Source: a virus
IMG/VR virus record: IMGVR_UViG_3300009285_001742
Location: 1 to 30,992 of that record
Length of the DNA stretch: 30,992 nucleotides
Reading direction: 5' to 3' (one strand)
Positions 14,728 to 22,205 of the stretch are shown here, in pieces. The first letter of the stretch is position 1. Every line of letters starts with the position of its first letter. A model generated the notes under the pieces. That model worked only from the letters and a program-made list of their open reading frames with translations, was not told the DNA's origin and did not search any database. The position numbers and the translations under genes are program-made.

Positions 14728-14972
14728 CAGGCTCGGTTCCTCGTGAGCAGACCGAGCGGCGCGAACTGAGCCGCGATCGTCCCCCAGATCCGCTCCTGCT
14801 TGCACTCGGCGCAGGCGTAGATCAGGTCCACACTGGCCGCCTCGATGCTGAGCGGCGCCTGTCCCTGCGGCGCACGGCGATGGCGCATCTCGACGAACGC
14901 GTGGTTGGTGTATCCGCGGCAGCGGCCCTCGCAGACCAGCTTGGCTTCTTGCGTGACATCAGAGTTCAGCAC
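14727..14972 (-). CDS. Small zinc-ribbon protein
   Basis: 81 residues. GTG 14972 is chosen because AAGGAG lies seven bases upstream; a TTG at 14990 is less likely. CEGRC and CAECK form two Cys pairs about 33 residues apart with a beta-like insert (ASVDLIYACAECKQERIWG). Its stop overlaps the exonuclease start by one base. Probably an accessory zinc ribbon; the role is unknown. Confidence 0.55.
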   Translation of the reverse strand: MLNSDVTQEAKLVCEGRCRGYTNHAFVEMRHRRAPQGQAPLSIEAASVDLIYACAECKQERIWGTIAAQFAPLGLLTRNRA

Positions 14973-15184
14973 GTCATTGCTCCTTTGCACCTTGGGCAGA
15001 TATCTTGGATATCGCTCTCGTTGATCATGCTCACGGTCGTGAGGCTTTCGTGGATCCAGCCGTCGACGGGGTCGACGATGAAACGATCCGTATCCGATCC
15101 GACTGTCGGCACCAGACGGCCGAGCGTGTCAGCTTCCGTCTTGCGGCAACGGTCGCAGCGCACGCGGATCTTGAAGATGATCAC
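14966..15184 (-). CDS. Small zinc-ribbon protein
   Basis: 72 residues. GTG 15184 overlaps the upstream TGA (GTGA) and has GGAGG three bases before it, which fixes the start. It begins MIIFKIRVRCDRCRKTEAD and ends ICPRCKGAMTC: CxxC at both ends, a classic ribbon, with an extra terminal Cys. Role unknown. Confidence 0.6.
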   Translation of the reverse strand: MIIFKIRVRCDRCRKTEADTLGRLVPTVGSDTDRFIVDPVDGWIHESLTTVSMINESDIQDICPRCKGAMTC

Positions 15185-15810
15185 TTGGCCTCCGGGAAAG
15201 TGTCGCGAAGCCAGCGACCGACCAGATCCAGCACTGACTGCACCCGTGGGTACTTCTTGTCGGTGGTGAAGCCCTGCGCGCCGAAGCTCATGCCGACGAG
15301 CTTGTCGGTGAAGCAATGGATGGGCACGCCGTGCTGCAGCCCCAGCGAGATCGCCATGGCGGCGCCGTCGAGCGCGCCGTGCGCAGTCGTTCCGACCTTG
15401 TCAGCGTGGATGAACAGCTCGCCGGGGCGGCCGTCCGGGTAGGTGCCGACGATCGCGTAGATCTGGATGTCGGCCTGCTCCTCCCAGCGGTGCTTGCACG
15501 CTGGGCAGACGTTCGCGCGCGGGGACTTATGTAGCTTGAAGCTGCGCGTGATCGAGCTGCGTTCGTCAGGTAGCCTTTCGCGCCGAGCTGCGCTCGTAGC
15601 GGGCACCGGCGGCGATGGGGGCGCAGACGCCGCAGGCGTCGGCGCAGGCGTCGGCGCAGTCGTTACCTGGCGGAGGAGGTCGTGCGCAATTATGAGATGC
15701 TTCGCAACGCGCACCTTGCTGACGCGGCTGTTGAGCAATGCGATGGCCTCCGTGACGACCACCAGCGAGCGCGCGACGGCGTCGGCCGCCGACATCACAG
15801 GTCTGCCCAT
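15181..15810 (-). CDS. TSCPD-domain protein
   Basis: 209 residues, ATG 15810, overlapping the polymerase end by 16 bases. Residues about 1-50 are helical; 51-75 a Pro/Ala linker (TAPTPAPTPAASAPPSPPV). From about 100: CPACKHRW, GRPGELFIHADKVGTTAHG, AAMAISLGLQHGVP, MSFGAQGF and VQSVLDLVGRWLRDTF. This order matches the TSCPD domain found at the end of B12-dependent ribonucleotide reductases and as a free phage protein. No reductase is in the window, so it may assist or regulate a host or distant phage enzyme. The CxxC differs from the usual C-terminal cysteines. Confidence 0.65.
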   Translation of the reverse strand: MGRPVMSAADAVARSLVVVTEAIALLNSRVSKVRVAKHLIIAHDLLRQVTTAPTPAPTPAASAPPSPPVPATSAARRERLPDERSSITRSFKLHKSPRANVCPACKHRWEEQADIQIYAIVGTYPDGRPGELFIHADKVGTTAHGALDGAAMAISLGLQHGVPIHCFTDKLVGMSFGAQGFTTDKKYPRVQSVLDLVGRWLRDTFPEAK

Positions 15811-18740
15811 GACTTGCCTACCTTGACGTCACACGGAAACTTCACCGTGACGCCGTTGTGCGTGTACTCGCGGTTGAAGTGCTTGTTGACCAGTTCCTTG
15901 ACGCGGTCCGCGTCCTGCTCCCAGCACTCGTACACGATGGCGTCGTGGATCTGCAGGATGGCCTCGCAGCCGTCGGGGACGTCGTCGGCCATGAAGTCCA
16001 TCAGGCCCTCGGCCATGATGTCAGCGCCGGATGACTGCACGCCGAAGTTGTAGACGTCGGTGGGGCTGGCGTTGCCGAGCGGGAATGCACGGCGCCGGCC
16101 GAAGAGGAAGCTGCGGACCTCGCGCTCGTTGGCAGCGCGTTCGAGGAGACGCTCGTGCCAGGCGGTGACGCCGGGCATGTTCGCAACCATCATCTGTACC
16201 ATGGCCTGGATGTCTGAGAGCTTGACCGTCGGGTAGTCCCTGACGACAGCCTTCCAGGCGGTTTCAGGCTCACCGCCGTAGAAGCTGCAGTTGTGAGACA
16301 GGTACCCCTCGGCGATGAAGGTTTCGCTGGTGGTCTGCAGCGAAACGACGTCGTGCATGCCGATCAGCTCTACGGCTAGCACACGAGAGCCTGGCCCCTC
16401 GCTGCGCTGAAGCACGTCGCCGACCCGGACTGCTTCAGCGCGCACCCAGCTACGCGTCGGTTGTGAAACCCACAGGTGGTCGTGGCTAGAAACTAACTCG
16501 CTGCTGGTTGTTACAATGCGGTAGCACGGCTTGCGCAGCAACTTGGCGCGCGTAATTGTCGTGGGTCGGAAGTCCTCGCCCGGCTTTGATACGCTGAAAC
16601 CCACCAACTGGTCGCCGCGTACCAGTGTCTCGATCGGCTTCCAGCCGAGCGCGCGCGTGAGGACGCGCGTGCCCGGAGCAACGCAGTACTCCGGTCGCTT
16701 GACCATGTCACGCAGCTCCTTACGCTTGTCGATACCCACCTGATCAAAGTTCGGCCAGACGACGCGCGCGAACTCCGAGTGGATGTCCTTGTTATTAGCG
16801 AACACGTTAACTAGCCACGGATCGCCTGATAACAGGGCTATCAGACGCGCTTCGAGCTGCGCGAGATCGAACCCAACGAACGTGAACCCATCCGGTGCAA
16901 CAACTTGACGGCGCAGGTTGGGCCGCTTGGTGCCCTTCTTCCCCTTGGTGTGATTCTGCATCGCAGGCGCTTCAGATCCCCAACGCCCAGAGATCTTGTG
17001 TACCGACCACCGCGGATGGATGCGATCGTGCGCATCCATGTAGTGCGGCATAGGCTCAACAAACGTCGAATGGAGCTTCTGTGCCTCACGGTAGTCGAGC
17101 AGCATGCGCACTTCCGGCACGACCGCCAAGTCCTCGAGCAGGTCTTTACGCGTCGACGACTTGCCGGAGTCGGTGAGGATGTGCGGCAGCTTGATGCGCC
17201 GCGCCTTCAGGTACGCCGCGATATGCGCCGACGCGCCGATCTTGAACTCAAACTTCTTCTTCTTCTTGGTGTTGGCGATCCACGCCTTGATCTCTTCGAG
17301 GCGCACGTCGATACGCTTGCCGATGTTGTCGTCGTCGTCCTTGCGCTTGGTGATGGCCTGCTCGCGCGCGAGCTTCTCGCAGAAGCGATCCCAGACCTCT
17401 GGCTCGTGAACCGAGGCCAAGATTGCCGTCTGCGTGCGCTTGATCTCCGCCAAGAAGCCGTCGGCCAGCTCGGTGTTGACCTCGCGGCTGATCGGCACGC
17501 CCACAATCGACATCCGGTTGGCGACGAGCGCCATCTTCCGGTCGACCTCATAGGTGCGGTCGCCGCGCGACTGCTTGACGCAGCCCAGGAGCGGCTTGAC
17601 GAGCCGCGCCGTCACGGTCGTGTCGATGGCGTTGTAGCGCAGCAGCTCTTCGACTGCTGCGTCGTCGTCGCCGCGGTACTCGCTCTTCCAGGGCGGGATC
17701 ACGAAGAACTGCGTCGCGACCTGCTGCAGCCCATGGGCGAGCCCCGGGAAGGCGTTGTGGTGCATGAGCAGCGTGTCGTGAACGCTGCCCTGGACCTTCA
17801 TGTCGTGGTAGTGCAGCACCGCGAGGTCGTACAGACAGTTGTGGAAGACCTTGTCGATGCTCTTGTCCGCCAGCAGGCTCTTGATGATCTGCTTGGCCGG
17901 TTGTGACACCGTCGACCAGGCGATGCTGATCCCGTAGCCCTCTGTCGCGAGGCCGATCGCCGACAGCTTGGCGAACTGCGTCTCGAGCGCGCTGTGCTCC
18001 TCGTCGAGGCAGAACGTCTCGGTGTCCACCGCAATGAAGCCCGCCGAGCGCGCGTCGACCTGGAACTGCTGCAGCGCGCGCAGTGCTCCCAGCTTGTCCG
18101 TGGCGAACGTCTGGATGTCCTCGGTGAACTTGACCGCACGCCCAGAGGCGATGTCGTTGACCTTGCGGACGTGGTAGACGAGCGACCAGAAGGACAGGTC
18201 GGCGGCGTGCGCGCCGGTGCCAGACCCGCCGCGCAGGATGGCCGCGGGGTGGATGGTCGGGATGACAGGACGCGTGCCGAGCCCGGCGTTCTCGACGTCC
18301 ACGTCGTGGTAGGTGCCGCTCAGCTCAGTGATCGAGAACTTGTCGCCGAGGAGGCCCTGGGCCGCGACCGCGCCCATCGCCAGGACGGGCACGCCCGGGA
18401 ACTGCGCCAGCTCCGCGTTCAGGCGCGCGCGGCAGCAGGCAGCGGCGATCTTGCGGTGGTCGTCGGGCGAGCCGGGGCGCGGCAAGCACAGGCTGGCGTT
18501 GCTGATCCACAGCCGGCTGCGGTTGACGCCGCACAGATCGAGCGCGCGGTTGAACAGCTCGCCGGACGGGCCAATGAAGGGCATGCCCTCGAGCGCTTCG
18601 ACCTTACCAGGACCTTCGCCGATCGCGATCCACAGCGGGTCCGTCGGGCCGATGCCTTGCACCAGCCGGGTGGCTACGCCCTGGGTCGCGAACGGACACT
18701 CCGCGCAGTTGCCGCCGACGTCTGGACCGCGAATCACCAT
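15795..18740 (-). CDS. polA: Uracil-DNA-glycosylase/DNA polymerase I fusion with mini-intein
   Basis: 981 residues, ATG 18740, GGGAGG upstream. Residues 1-180: family-4-type UDG with four Cys (12, 15, 85, 102/103) for an iron-sulfur cluster, GEGPG (41-45), PFIGPSG and IHPAAIL. Then a proofreading domain: VDTET (D239, E241), HNCLYDL and YNAIDTTVT. The polymerase domain has motif A FDLAQLEARL (D625, E630), motif B R677-x3-K681-x3-Y685, and motif C QIHDAIVYE (D933). A 132-residue intein (686-817) interrupts motif B after Y685; splicing restores CSFYGGE. The mature extein is about 849 residues. Tyr at the E. coli F762 position predicts weak ddNTP discrimination. Both catalytic units look intact. 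Confidence 0.88.
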   Translation of the reverse strand: MVIRGPDVGGNCAECPFATQGVATRLVQGIGPTDPLWIAIGEGPGKVEALEGMPFIGPSGELFNRALDLCGVNRSRLWISNASLCLPRPGSPDDHRKIAAACCRARLNAELAQFPGVPVLAMGAVAAQGLLGDKFSITELSGTYHDVDVENAGLGTRPVIPTIHPAAILRGGSGTGAHAADLSFWSLVYHVRKVNDIASGRAVKFTEDIQTFATDKLGALRALQQFQVDARSAGFIAVDTETFCLDEEHSALETQFAKLSAIGLATEGYGISIAWSTVSQPAKQIIKSLLADKSIDKVFHNCLYDLAVLHYHDMKVQGSVHDTLLMHHNAFPGLAHGLQQVATQFFVIPPWKSEYRGDDDAAVEELLRYNAIDTTVTARLVKPLLGCVKQSRGDRTYEVDRKMALVANRMSIVGVPISREVNTELADGFLAEIKRTQTAILASVHEPEVWDRFCEKLAREQAITKRKDDDDNIGKRIDVRLEEIKAWIANTKKKKKFEFKIGASAHIAAYLKARRIKLPHILTDSGKSSTRKDLLEDLAVVPEVRMLLDYREAQKLHSTFVEPMPHYMDAHDRIHPRWSVHKISGRWGSEAPAMQNHTKGKKGTKRPNLRRQVVAPDGFTFVGFDLAQLEARLIALLSGDPWLVNVFANNKDIHSEFARVVWPNFDQVGIDKRKELRDMVKRPEYCVAPGTRVLTRALGWKPIETLVRGDQLVGFSVSKPGEDFRPTTITRAKLLRKPCYRIVTTSSELVSSHDHLWVSQPTRSWVRAEAVRVGDVLQRSEGPGSRVLAVELIGMHDVVSLQTTSETFIAEGYLSHNCSFYGGEPETAWKAVVRDYPTVKLSDIQAMVQMMVANMPGVTAWHERLLERAANEREVRSFLFGRRRAFPLGNASPTDVYNFGVQSSGADIMAEGLMDFMADDVPDGCEAILQIHDAIVYECWEQDADRVKELVNKHFNREYTHNGVTVKFPCDVKVGKSWADL
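16290..16685 (-). other. Mini-intein coding segment in polymerase motif B
   Basis: This in-frame segment encodes 132 residues from Cys 686 to Asn 817. It starts CVAPGTRVLT (block A, nucleophilic Cys), has VTTSSELVSSHDHLWV (block B with its His) and ends ETFIAEGYLSHN before the +1 Cys (blocks F and G, His-Asn). No LAGLIDADG or HNH homing endonuclease is present, so it is a natural mini-intein that cannot move by itself. Insertion between Y685 and the Cys of CSFYGG splits the O-helix, so unspliced enzyme should be inactive. Confidence 0.88.
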
Positions 18741-18767
18741 GCGCTGCCTCCCTGCCCCGTCCCCCGT

Positions 18768-19019
18768 CTACTTGTTCACGACCCAGACGATCGCCCTGCG
18801 CGCGCCGCGCGTCAGTCGTGTGCGCCCCGAGTTGCGCAAGCGCTTGCTCGCGGCCATCTCGTTGATGCGCGCGCTGGCGGTCTGGTGACGCAGGTCGAGC
18901 GCCACCTCGATCTCGTCGCAGGTCGCGCCGTGGTCGCGCCACGACATGATGTAGAGGTAGATGCGACGTTTCATGTCGGACAGATCGGGTGTCAGTTTGG
19001 TCATGCTGTTGTCTTTCAT
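18768..19019 (-). CDS. Small winged-helix DNA-binding protein
   Basis: 83 residues, ATG 19019 (ATG 19004 is an alternative). Motif: MKRRIYLYIMSWRDHGATCD, EIEVALDLRHQTASARINEM, then a basic wing (RLRNSGRTRLTRGARRAIVWVV). This is the phage winged-HTH pattern (D-E-I-x-x-A-L-x-L-x-x-Q-T-A-S-A-R). It lies just upstream of the polymerase gene and just downstream of the structured RNA region, so it may regulate the polymerase part of the operon. No good ribosome site precedes it. Confidence 0.72.
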   Translation of the reverse strand: MKDNSMTKLTPDLSDMKRRIYLYIMSWRDHGATCDEIEVALDLRHQTASARINEMAASKRLRNSGRTRLTRGARRAIVWVVNK

Positions 19020-19020
19020 A

Positions 19021-19091
19021 GTGGGATGAGCGGACTCGAACCGCCCCGACGGGTGAAGAGGCCGTCGCTACCAGGACCCCAAGCCAACCCA
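19021..19091 (-). ncRNA. tRNA-like element, probably degenerate
   Basis: On the minus strand a perfect T-arm GGCGG-TTCGAGT-CCGCT is followed by CATCCCA, which pairs six of seven with TGGGTTG at the 5' end. Between them are a short D-arm (GCT/AGC with a TGGT loop) and an anticodon-like arm GACGG/CCGTC with a 9-base loop CCTCTTCAC. If the inner C-C pair is allowed, the loop is CTCTTCA with a CTT anticodon, but position 37 is then C. Bases 8-9 are missing and no CCA is encoded. It is either a decayed tRNA or a tRNA-like leader; not a clear functional tRNA. Confidence 0.45.
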
Positions 19092-19196
19092 ATGACTCCG
19101 TTCCTGACGAGTGGCTGGGTGCCACACCGCAATGAGTGAGCGGCGCATGACATACCGCTCAGGGGACGGAGCCTTGCCCCCTAGCAGACCATTAGC
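19092..19196 (-). other. Hairpin-rich intergenic region
   Basis: The stretch holds at least three inverted repeats: GTGGC 19111-19115 with GCCAC 19121-19125; TGAGCGG 19137-19143 with CCGCTCA 19155-19161 (seven bases, 11-base loop); GGGG 19162-19165 with CCCC 19177-19180. None is followed by a T-run. No open frame of note crosses it on the minus strand. Together with the tRNA-like element and the three-way junction it makes a 225-base structured RNA region inside the operon. Confidence 0.45.
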
Positions 19197-19244
19197 GGCG
19201 ACGCCGGGGATTGCACCCGGACTGGCTCTTACAGCCCAGTCGCC
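19197..19244 (-). ncRNA. Three-way-junction RNA structure with T-arm-like hairpin
   Basis: P1 pairs 19197-19202 with 19239-19244 (GGCGAC/GTCGCC, six bases, perfect). Inside are P2 (19221-19225 with 19236-19240, five bases plus CT/AG with one bulge, loop GTAAG) and P3 (19204-19208 with 19216-19220, loop of seven). P3 read on the minus strand is CCGGG-TGCAATC-CCCGG, a T-arm look-alike with G at position 55. The stop codon of the HTH gene lies in the P2 loop. It resembles a cut-down tRNA lacking one arm. Confidence 0.4.
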
Positions 19245-19702
19245 ACGTCCCGACGTGACGCACGCTTCGCGCGTGTCACACTGTTCGGGACCAGACAGTC
19301 GTCAGACGCAGTTGTTGCAACCGCTGCGGCTGCACAGCGGCTCCGTCGTTGCGCAAGCTGGTAGCCCCACTCCCGCGCATGACCGTCGCGGATGTTGACC
19401 GCGATGCCTTCATGCACGAGACGACTGAGCACGCGGTACAGCCTGCGCAGGCCGACCTCGCCGTAGATCTCACCGACGAGATCTTTGATCTGCAGCGTCG
19501 GCAGCGGACAGCGATCAGGCAGGCAGTCAATGACGATCTGCCTGAGACACGTCTGCTCCGACGCGCACAACGCTTCGATCCCGAGGCGAGCGCGATGGGC
19601 GCGGACCGTGACCTTGGTGCAGCCCAGCCGGCGGGCGAGCACAGCGTCTGGCAGCACACCCAGAGGGAGCCGCCGCCAGTTCACGTCCAGTCGCTTGCCC
19701 AT
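19229..19702 (-). CDS. Helix-turn-helix DNA-binding protein
   Basis: 157 residues, ATG 19702, GAGG seven bases upstream. The first 40 residues (NWRRLPLGVLPDAVLARRLG, then TKVTVRAHRARLGI) form a typical phage HTH with D-x-x-L-A-x-x-L-G and recognition helix. Residues 65-115 (QIKDLVGEIYGEVGLRRLYR, then LVHEGIAVNIRDG) look like a second, winged helix. The Ala/Arg-rich tail lacks structure. It precedes the ssDNA-binding gene's downstream region in the operon and is a candidate regulator. The TAA sits in a hairpin loop of the following RNA structure. Confidence 0.68.
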   Translation of the reverse strand: MGKRLDVNWRRLPLGVLPDAVLARRLGCTKVTVRAHRARLGIEALCASEQTCLRQIVIDCLPDRCPLPTLQIKDLVGEIYGEVGLRRLYRVLSRLVHEGIAVNIRDGHAREWGYQLAQRRSRCAAAAVATTASDDCLVPNSVTRAKRASRRDVATGL

Positions 19703-19732
19703 CGCGTCGCCTCGCGATCTCTGCGTCGCCGC

Positions 19733-20251
19733 CTACTGCCGGGCCTGGGACCGCCGGTTGTTGCTGGGCGGGGGCGGCGGGGGAGCAGCCGCCGCCGGGA
19801 GCGGGCGCTCGTTGTTGATGTTCGACGACTTCTGCTGGACCGTCACCTGGGTCTTCGGGTTGAGCCAGGGGCGGTCGCTGACCGTGACGTCGCCGATGTA
19901 GTGCGCGTCGATCAGCGCGGAGCGCTGGAAGCCGCGCTCGTACGGCACGTCGCACGCCTGGAGCAGGTTGATCAGCCGGCGGCGGTGCCACTCGGACTCG
20001 GGGTCGAGGCCGAAGAAGCACTTCTGCTTCTTGCCCTGCATCGCGCCCTCGGTCACGACCTCGACCTCGATCACGAGCCGGGGCTTGCCCTCCTTGTTGC
20101 GGTCCTGCGCCGCGTTGATGACGCGGAACTCGTAGGTGCCCTCGTCGAGCACCTCGATCTTGCCGCCGCCGCCGCCCCAGGCCTCGTCGGTGGCCTGGAA
20201 CCCCATGTCGATGAAGTCGTTGCTGCTGCTTGCGTCGTAGTTCACGGGCAT
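19733..20251 (-). CDS. DUF669-like ssDNA-binding protein
   Basis: 172 residues, ATG 20251. EGTYEFRVINAAQDRNKEGK, PRLVIEVEVVTEG, QKCFFGLDPESEWHRRRLI and NLLQACDVP match the DUF669-like layout of phage OB-fold proteins that accompany Sak4/Erf-type recombinases: strand-turn-strand pairs, then a helix and a final strand block. A glycine run (AWGGGGGKIEVLDEG) precedes the core. The C-terminus is Pro-rich and disordered (AAAAPPPPPPSNNRR), as in ssDNA-binding proteins whose tails bind partners. It sits directly downstream of the Sak4-like gene, which supports the role. Confidence 0.6.
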   Translation of the reverse strand: MPVNYDASSSNDFIDMGFQATDEAWGGGGGKIEVLDEGTYEFRVINAAQDRNKEGKPRLVIEVEVVTEGAMQGKKQKCFFGLDPESEWHRRRLINLLQACDVPYERGFQRSALIDAHYIGDVTVSDRPWLNPKTQVTVQQKSSNINNERPLPAAAAPPPPPPSNNRRSQARQ

Positions 20252-20272
20252 GTTGCTTTTCTCCTCTGTTGG

Positions 20273-21094
20273 CTATCGCCCAGGTTGCGGTGATGCGCCG
20301 GTTGGCACGACGACCCGGCGCGCTTGCTGCACGTTGGTCTGCTGTGGGATGGGAGAAGCGATACCGAGACAGTCGGCCATCTCTCGGTACGTTCCCCTGG
20401 TCATGGGATCGGGTAGCTTGTCCTCGTCGCGTCCTCCGGCGCGATAGTTCGTGTACTGTCGGGTTCGGATCTCGTAGACCGATGGATGGCGCGGATCGGG
20501 CCGCGTCAGCCGGTGGTAGAAGAAGTAGTTGCAGCCGGGCGGGAACTTGTAGCGCGCCTGGCCAAGGATCGTCGGACCGCCGAGCGGCTCGTCGTCGGAC
20601 GGCGGGCTCTCGATGCACAGCCACAGGACGTTCAGCGGCAGGCTGTGCAGCTCGTTGCGCAGGTTGACCAGATTCTCGTAGAGCACGCCGTAGAGCTTCC
20701 GCGTGTCCACGTCGCGCCCGCTGTTGGCGCTGCGCATCGCGTTGACCATCGCCCAGAACGTCACGTCGGCGTGGTACGTGAGGCTGTCGACCACCACGGT
20801 CAGGTAGCGCGTCGGGTCCTTCTTCACGATGTCGCGAAGCTGGTTGACGCCCGTCAGCATGTCCTGCGCCGACTCGATCGCCCAGACGTCGGGCGCGCGC
20901 GACGGCTCGTACCAGAGGTCTGCGGGCATGTTCTGGATCGTCTCCCAGCCGCCCTCGATGTTGACCGAGAGGAACAGCGGGCGCGGCCAGGTTGCGGCGA
21001 AGCGCGTCTTGCCGGTGCGGCTTGCGCCGTACGACAGCACCGTCGCGCGACGGTACGCAGAGCTGGCTTTCTGTGATACGTCAACGACTCGCAT
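20273..21094 (-). CDS. Sak4-like recombination ATPase
   Basis: 273 residues, ATG 21094. Walker A GASRTGKT (residues 23-30), Walker B YLTVVVDSL with Asp 103, and a strand VLWLCIES further on, in the order of the short RecA-like phage ATPases (Sak4/AAA_24). These assist single-strand annealing and need an ssDNA-binding partner, here the DUF669-like gene 21 bases downstream; the Cas4-like nuclease lies just upstream. The C-terminal 40 residues are Pro/Gln-rich and likely flexible. Substrate: phage DNA ends or gaps, inferred from family. Confidence 0.75.
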   Translation of the reverse strand: MRVVDVSQKASSAYRRATVLSYGASRTGKTRFAATWPRPLFLSVNIEGGWETIQNMPADLWYEPSRAPDVWAIESAQDMLTGVNQLRDIVKKDPTRYLTVVVDSLTYHADVTFWAMVNAMRSANSGRDVDTRKLYGVLYENLVNLRNELHSLPLNVLWLCIESPPSDDEPLGGPTILGQARYKFPPGCNYFFYHRLTRPDPRHPSVYEIRTRQYTNYRAGGRDEDKLPDPMTRGTYREMADCLGIASPIPQQTNVQQARRVVVPTGASPQPGR

Positions 21095-21107
21095 TGGTTT
21101 CTCCTGA

Positions 21108-21998
21108 TCAGCCTTCCGCTCGCGAACACTCGTCGAACATGGCGCACTTGCCGTAACGCGCGATGCAAGCTGCGCGAGCGCGTGGCCAGTATCCTGTCGA
21201 TCGATACAGCTTCTCGAGCGTGCGCCACATGCGCAGGTCTTGCAGGTGCGCTCGTTCGACCTCCCGTGGGAGCACGACCACCGGCCGGCAGAACCCCGGC
21301 TGCTTGGTCTTCGTCACGACATCGACGATGACGCCCTCGAGCCGCCCGTACTTCTTCGCCAGGCGCGTGCGGTGGAAGATGGCCGCCTGGCCGATGATCT
21401 CACCGTGGTTGCGCCAGCCAGTCATTGTCGCATCGTCCATGCGCGAAGCCGTCTTCGCCTCGACGATGTATGTTCCGGGCATCAGCCCCGGGTGCGCGTC
21501 CTCGACGCGCGCGATCAAGTCGTAGCGGCACGAGTTGCCCTCGTCGTCGACCGCGTGGACCTCGACGTCGAGCGGGATCAGGTAGTCGTTGTCGTAGTAC
21601 GCGATGTACGCCTCGATGAGACGCGCCGCCTCGGCCACCGCCTGCACCGACGCGTTGTGCTTGTAGAGCGCGTCGCGCATACGACCGACGTGTCCGTACT
21701 CGACCCCTGACCCGGGGATCTGGCTCTGATGGTACAGCGCCTTGAGGGCGTGGAAGCCGGATCCAATCTCGAGTGCATTAGCTGATACCGCACCCGACAG
21801 TGCCTTGTCAAGGTACAATCGCTTGTAGAGGTACGGACAGTGTTGCAACTTGTCGTACCACGACCAGCCCCTGCCCTTCGAGGCCCCGCCCAGCTTGGCC
21901 ACGCCGATCTCGGCGAACGCCTTGTCGAGCGCCGCGTCCATCGGCAGCGTCGTACGCGCGCCGAGGTCGATCCAGTCCGGTTGGCGCAGGTCGACCAC
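21108..21998 (-). CDS. Cas4/RecB-like PD-(D/E)xK nuclease with Fe-S cysteines
   Basis: 296 residues from GTG 21998, which abuts the upstream TAG; an ATG at residue 20 is an alternative. The nuclease core reads CRYDLIARVED and GTYIVEAKTAS, giving Asp 160, Glu 180, Lys 182, and GSGFHALK supplies an upstream His. One Cys (54, HCPYLYKRL) and three near the end (278, 285, 291: CIARYGKCAMFDEC) match the iron-sulfur arrangement of Cas4/AddB-type exonucleases. Expected role: resection of DNA ends for annealing. It lies directly upstream of the Sak4-like ATPase. Confidence 0.82.
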   Translation of the reverse strand: MVDLRQPDWIDLGARTTLPMDAALDKAFAEIGVAKLGGASKGRGWSWYDKLQHCPYLYKRLYLDKALSGAVSANALEIGSGFHALKALYHQSQIPGSGVEYGHVGRMRDALYKHNASVQAVAEAARLIEAYIAYYDNDYLIPLDVEVHAVDDEGNSCRYDLIARVEDAHPGLMPGTYIVEAKTASRMDDATMTGWRNHGEIIGQAAIFHRTRLAKKYGRLEGVIVDVVTKTKQPGFCRPVVVLPREVERAHLQDLRMWRTLEKLYRSTGYWPRARAACIARYGKCAMFDECSRAEG

Positions 21999-22205
21999 CT
22001 AGTACTCCCGCTTCGCCCCGCAGTACCGACACCGATACACCGGCAGCGTCGGTGTGCGCACGTCGGTGTCGCTTGCCGCCGTGTCCACGACCCAGTAGTG
22101 CGCCAGGCAGTCGCCCTGGTTGTTGTTTGTCCGTCCGTTGGTCTGTCTGCCGCGATGCAGGTCACGGATACCCTGCCGCGTGTTGAGGTAGCTGTCGGTC
22201 ATCAT
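21999..22205 (-). CDS. Small zinc-ribbon-like protein
   Basis: 68 residues, ATG 22205 (or the following ATG 22202); GAGGAAG lies upstream. The start overlaps the preceding stop. The N-terminal half is polar and Asn-rich (HRGRQTNGRTNNNQGD), the C-terminus ends YRCRYCGAKREY, a CxxC half-ribbon of common phage type; DCLAH may supply the other ligands. Role unknown. Confidence 0.5.
   Translation of the reverse strand: MMTDSYLNTRQGIRDLHRGRQTNGRTNNNQGDCLAHYWVVDTAASDTDVRTPTLPVYRCRYCGAKREY

Noticed and set aside
16905-19139. Long plus-strand open frames of 333 and 381 residues opposite the polymerase gene
   Set aside because: They are antisense shadows of GC-rich codons; the minus-strand protein has clear UDG, exonuclease and polymerase motifs throughout.
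19349-20293. Plus-strand frame of 314 residues
   Set aside because: It lies opposite two clear minus-strand genes and consists of biased, low-complexity arginine/valine sequence.
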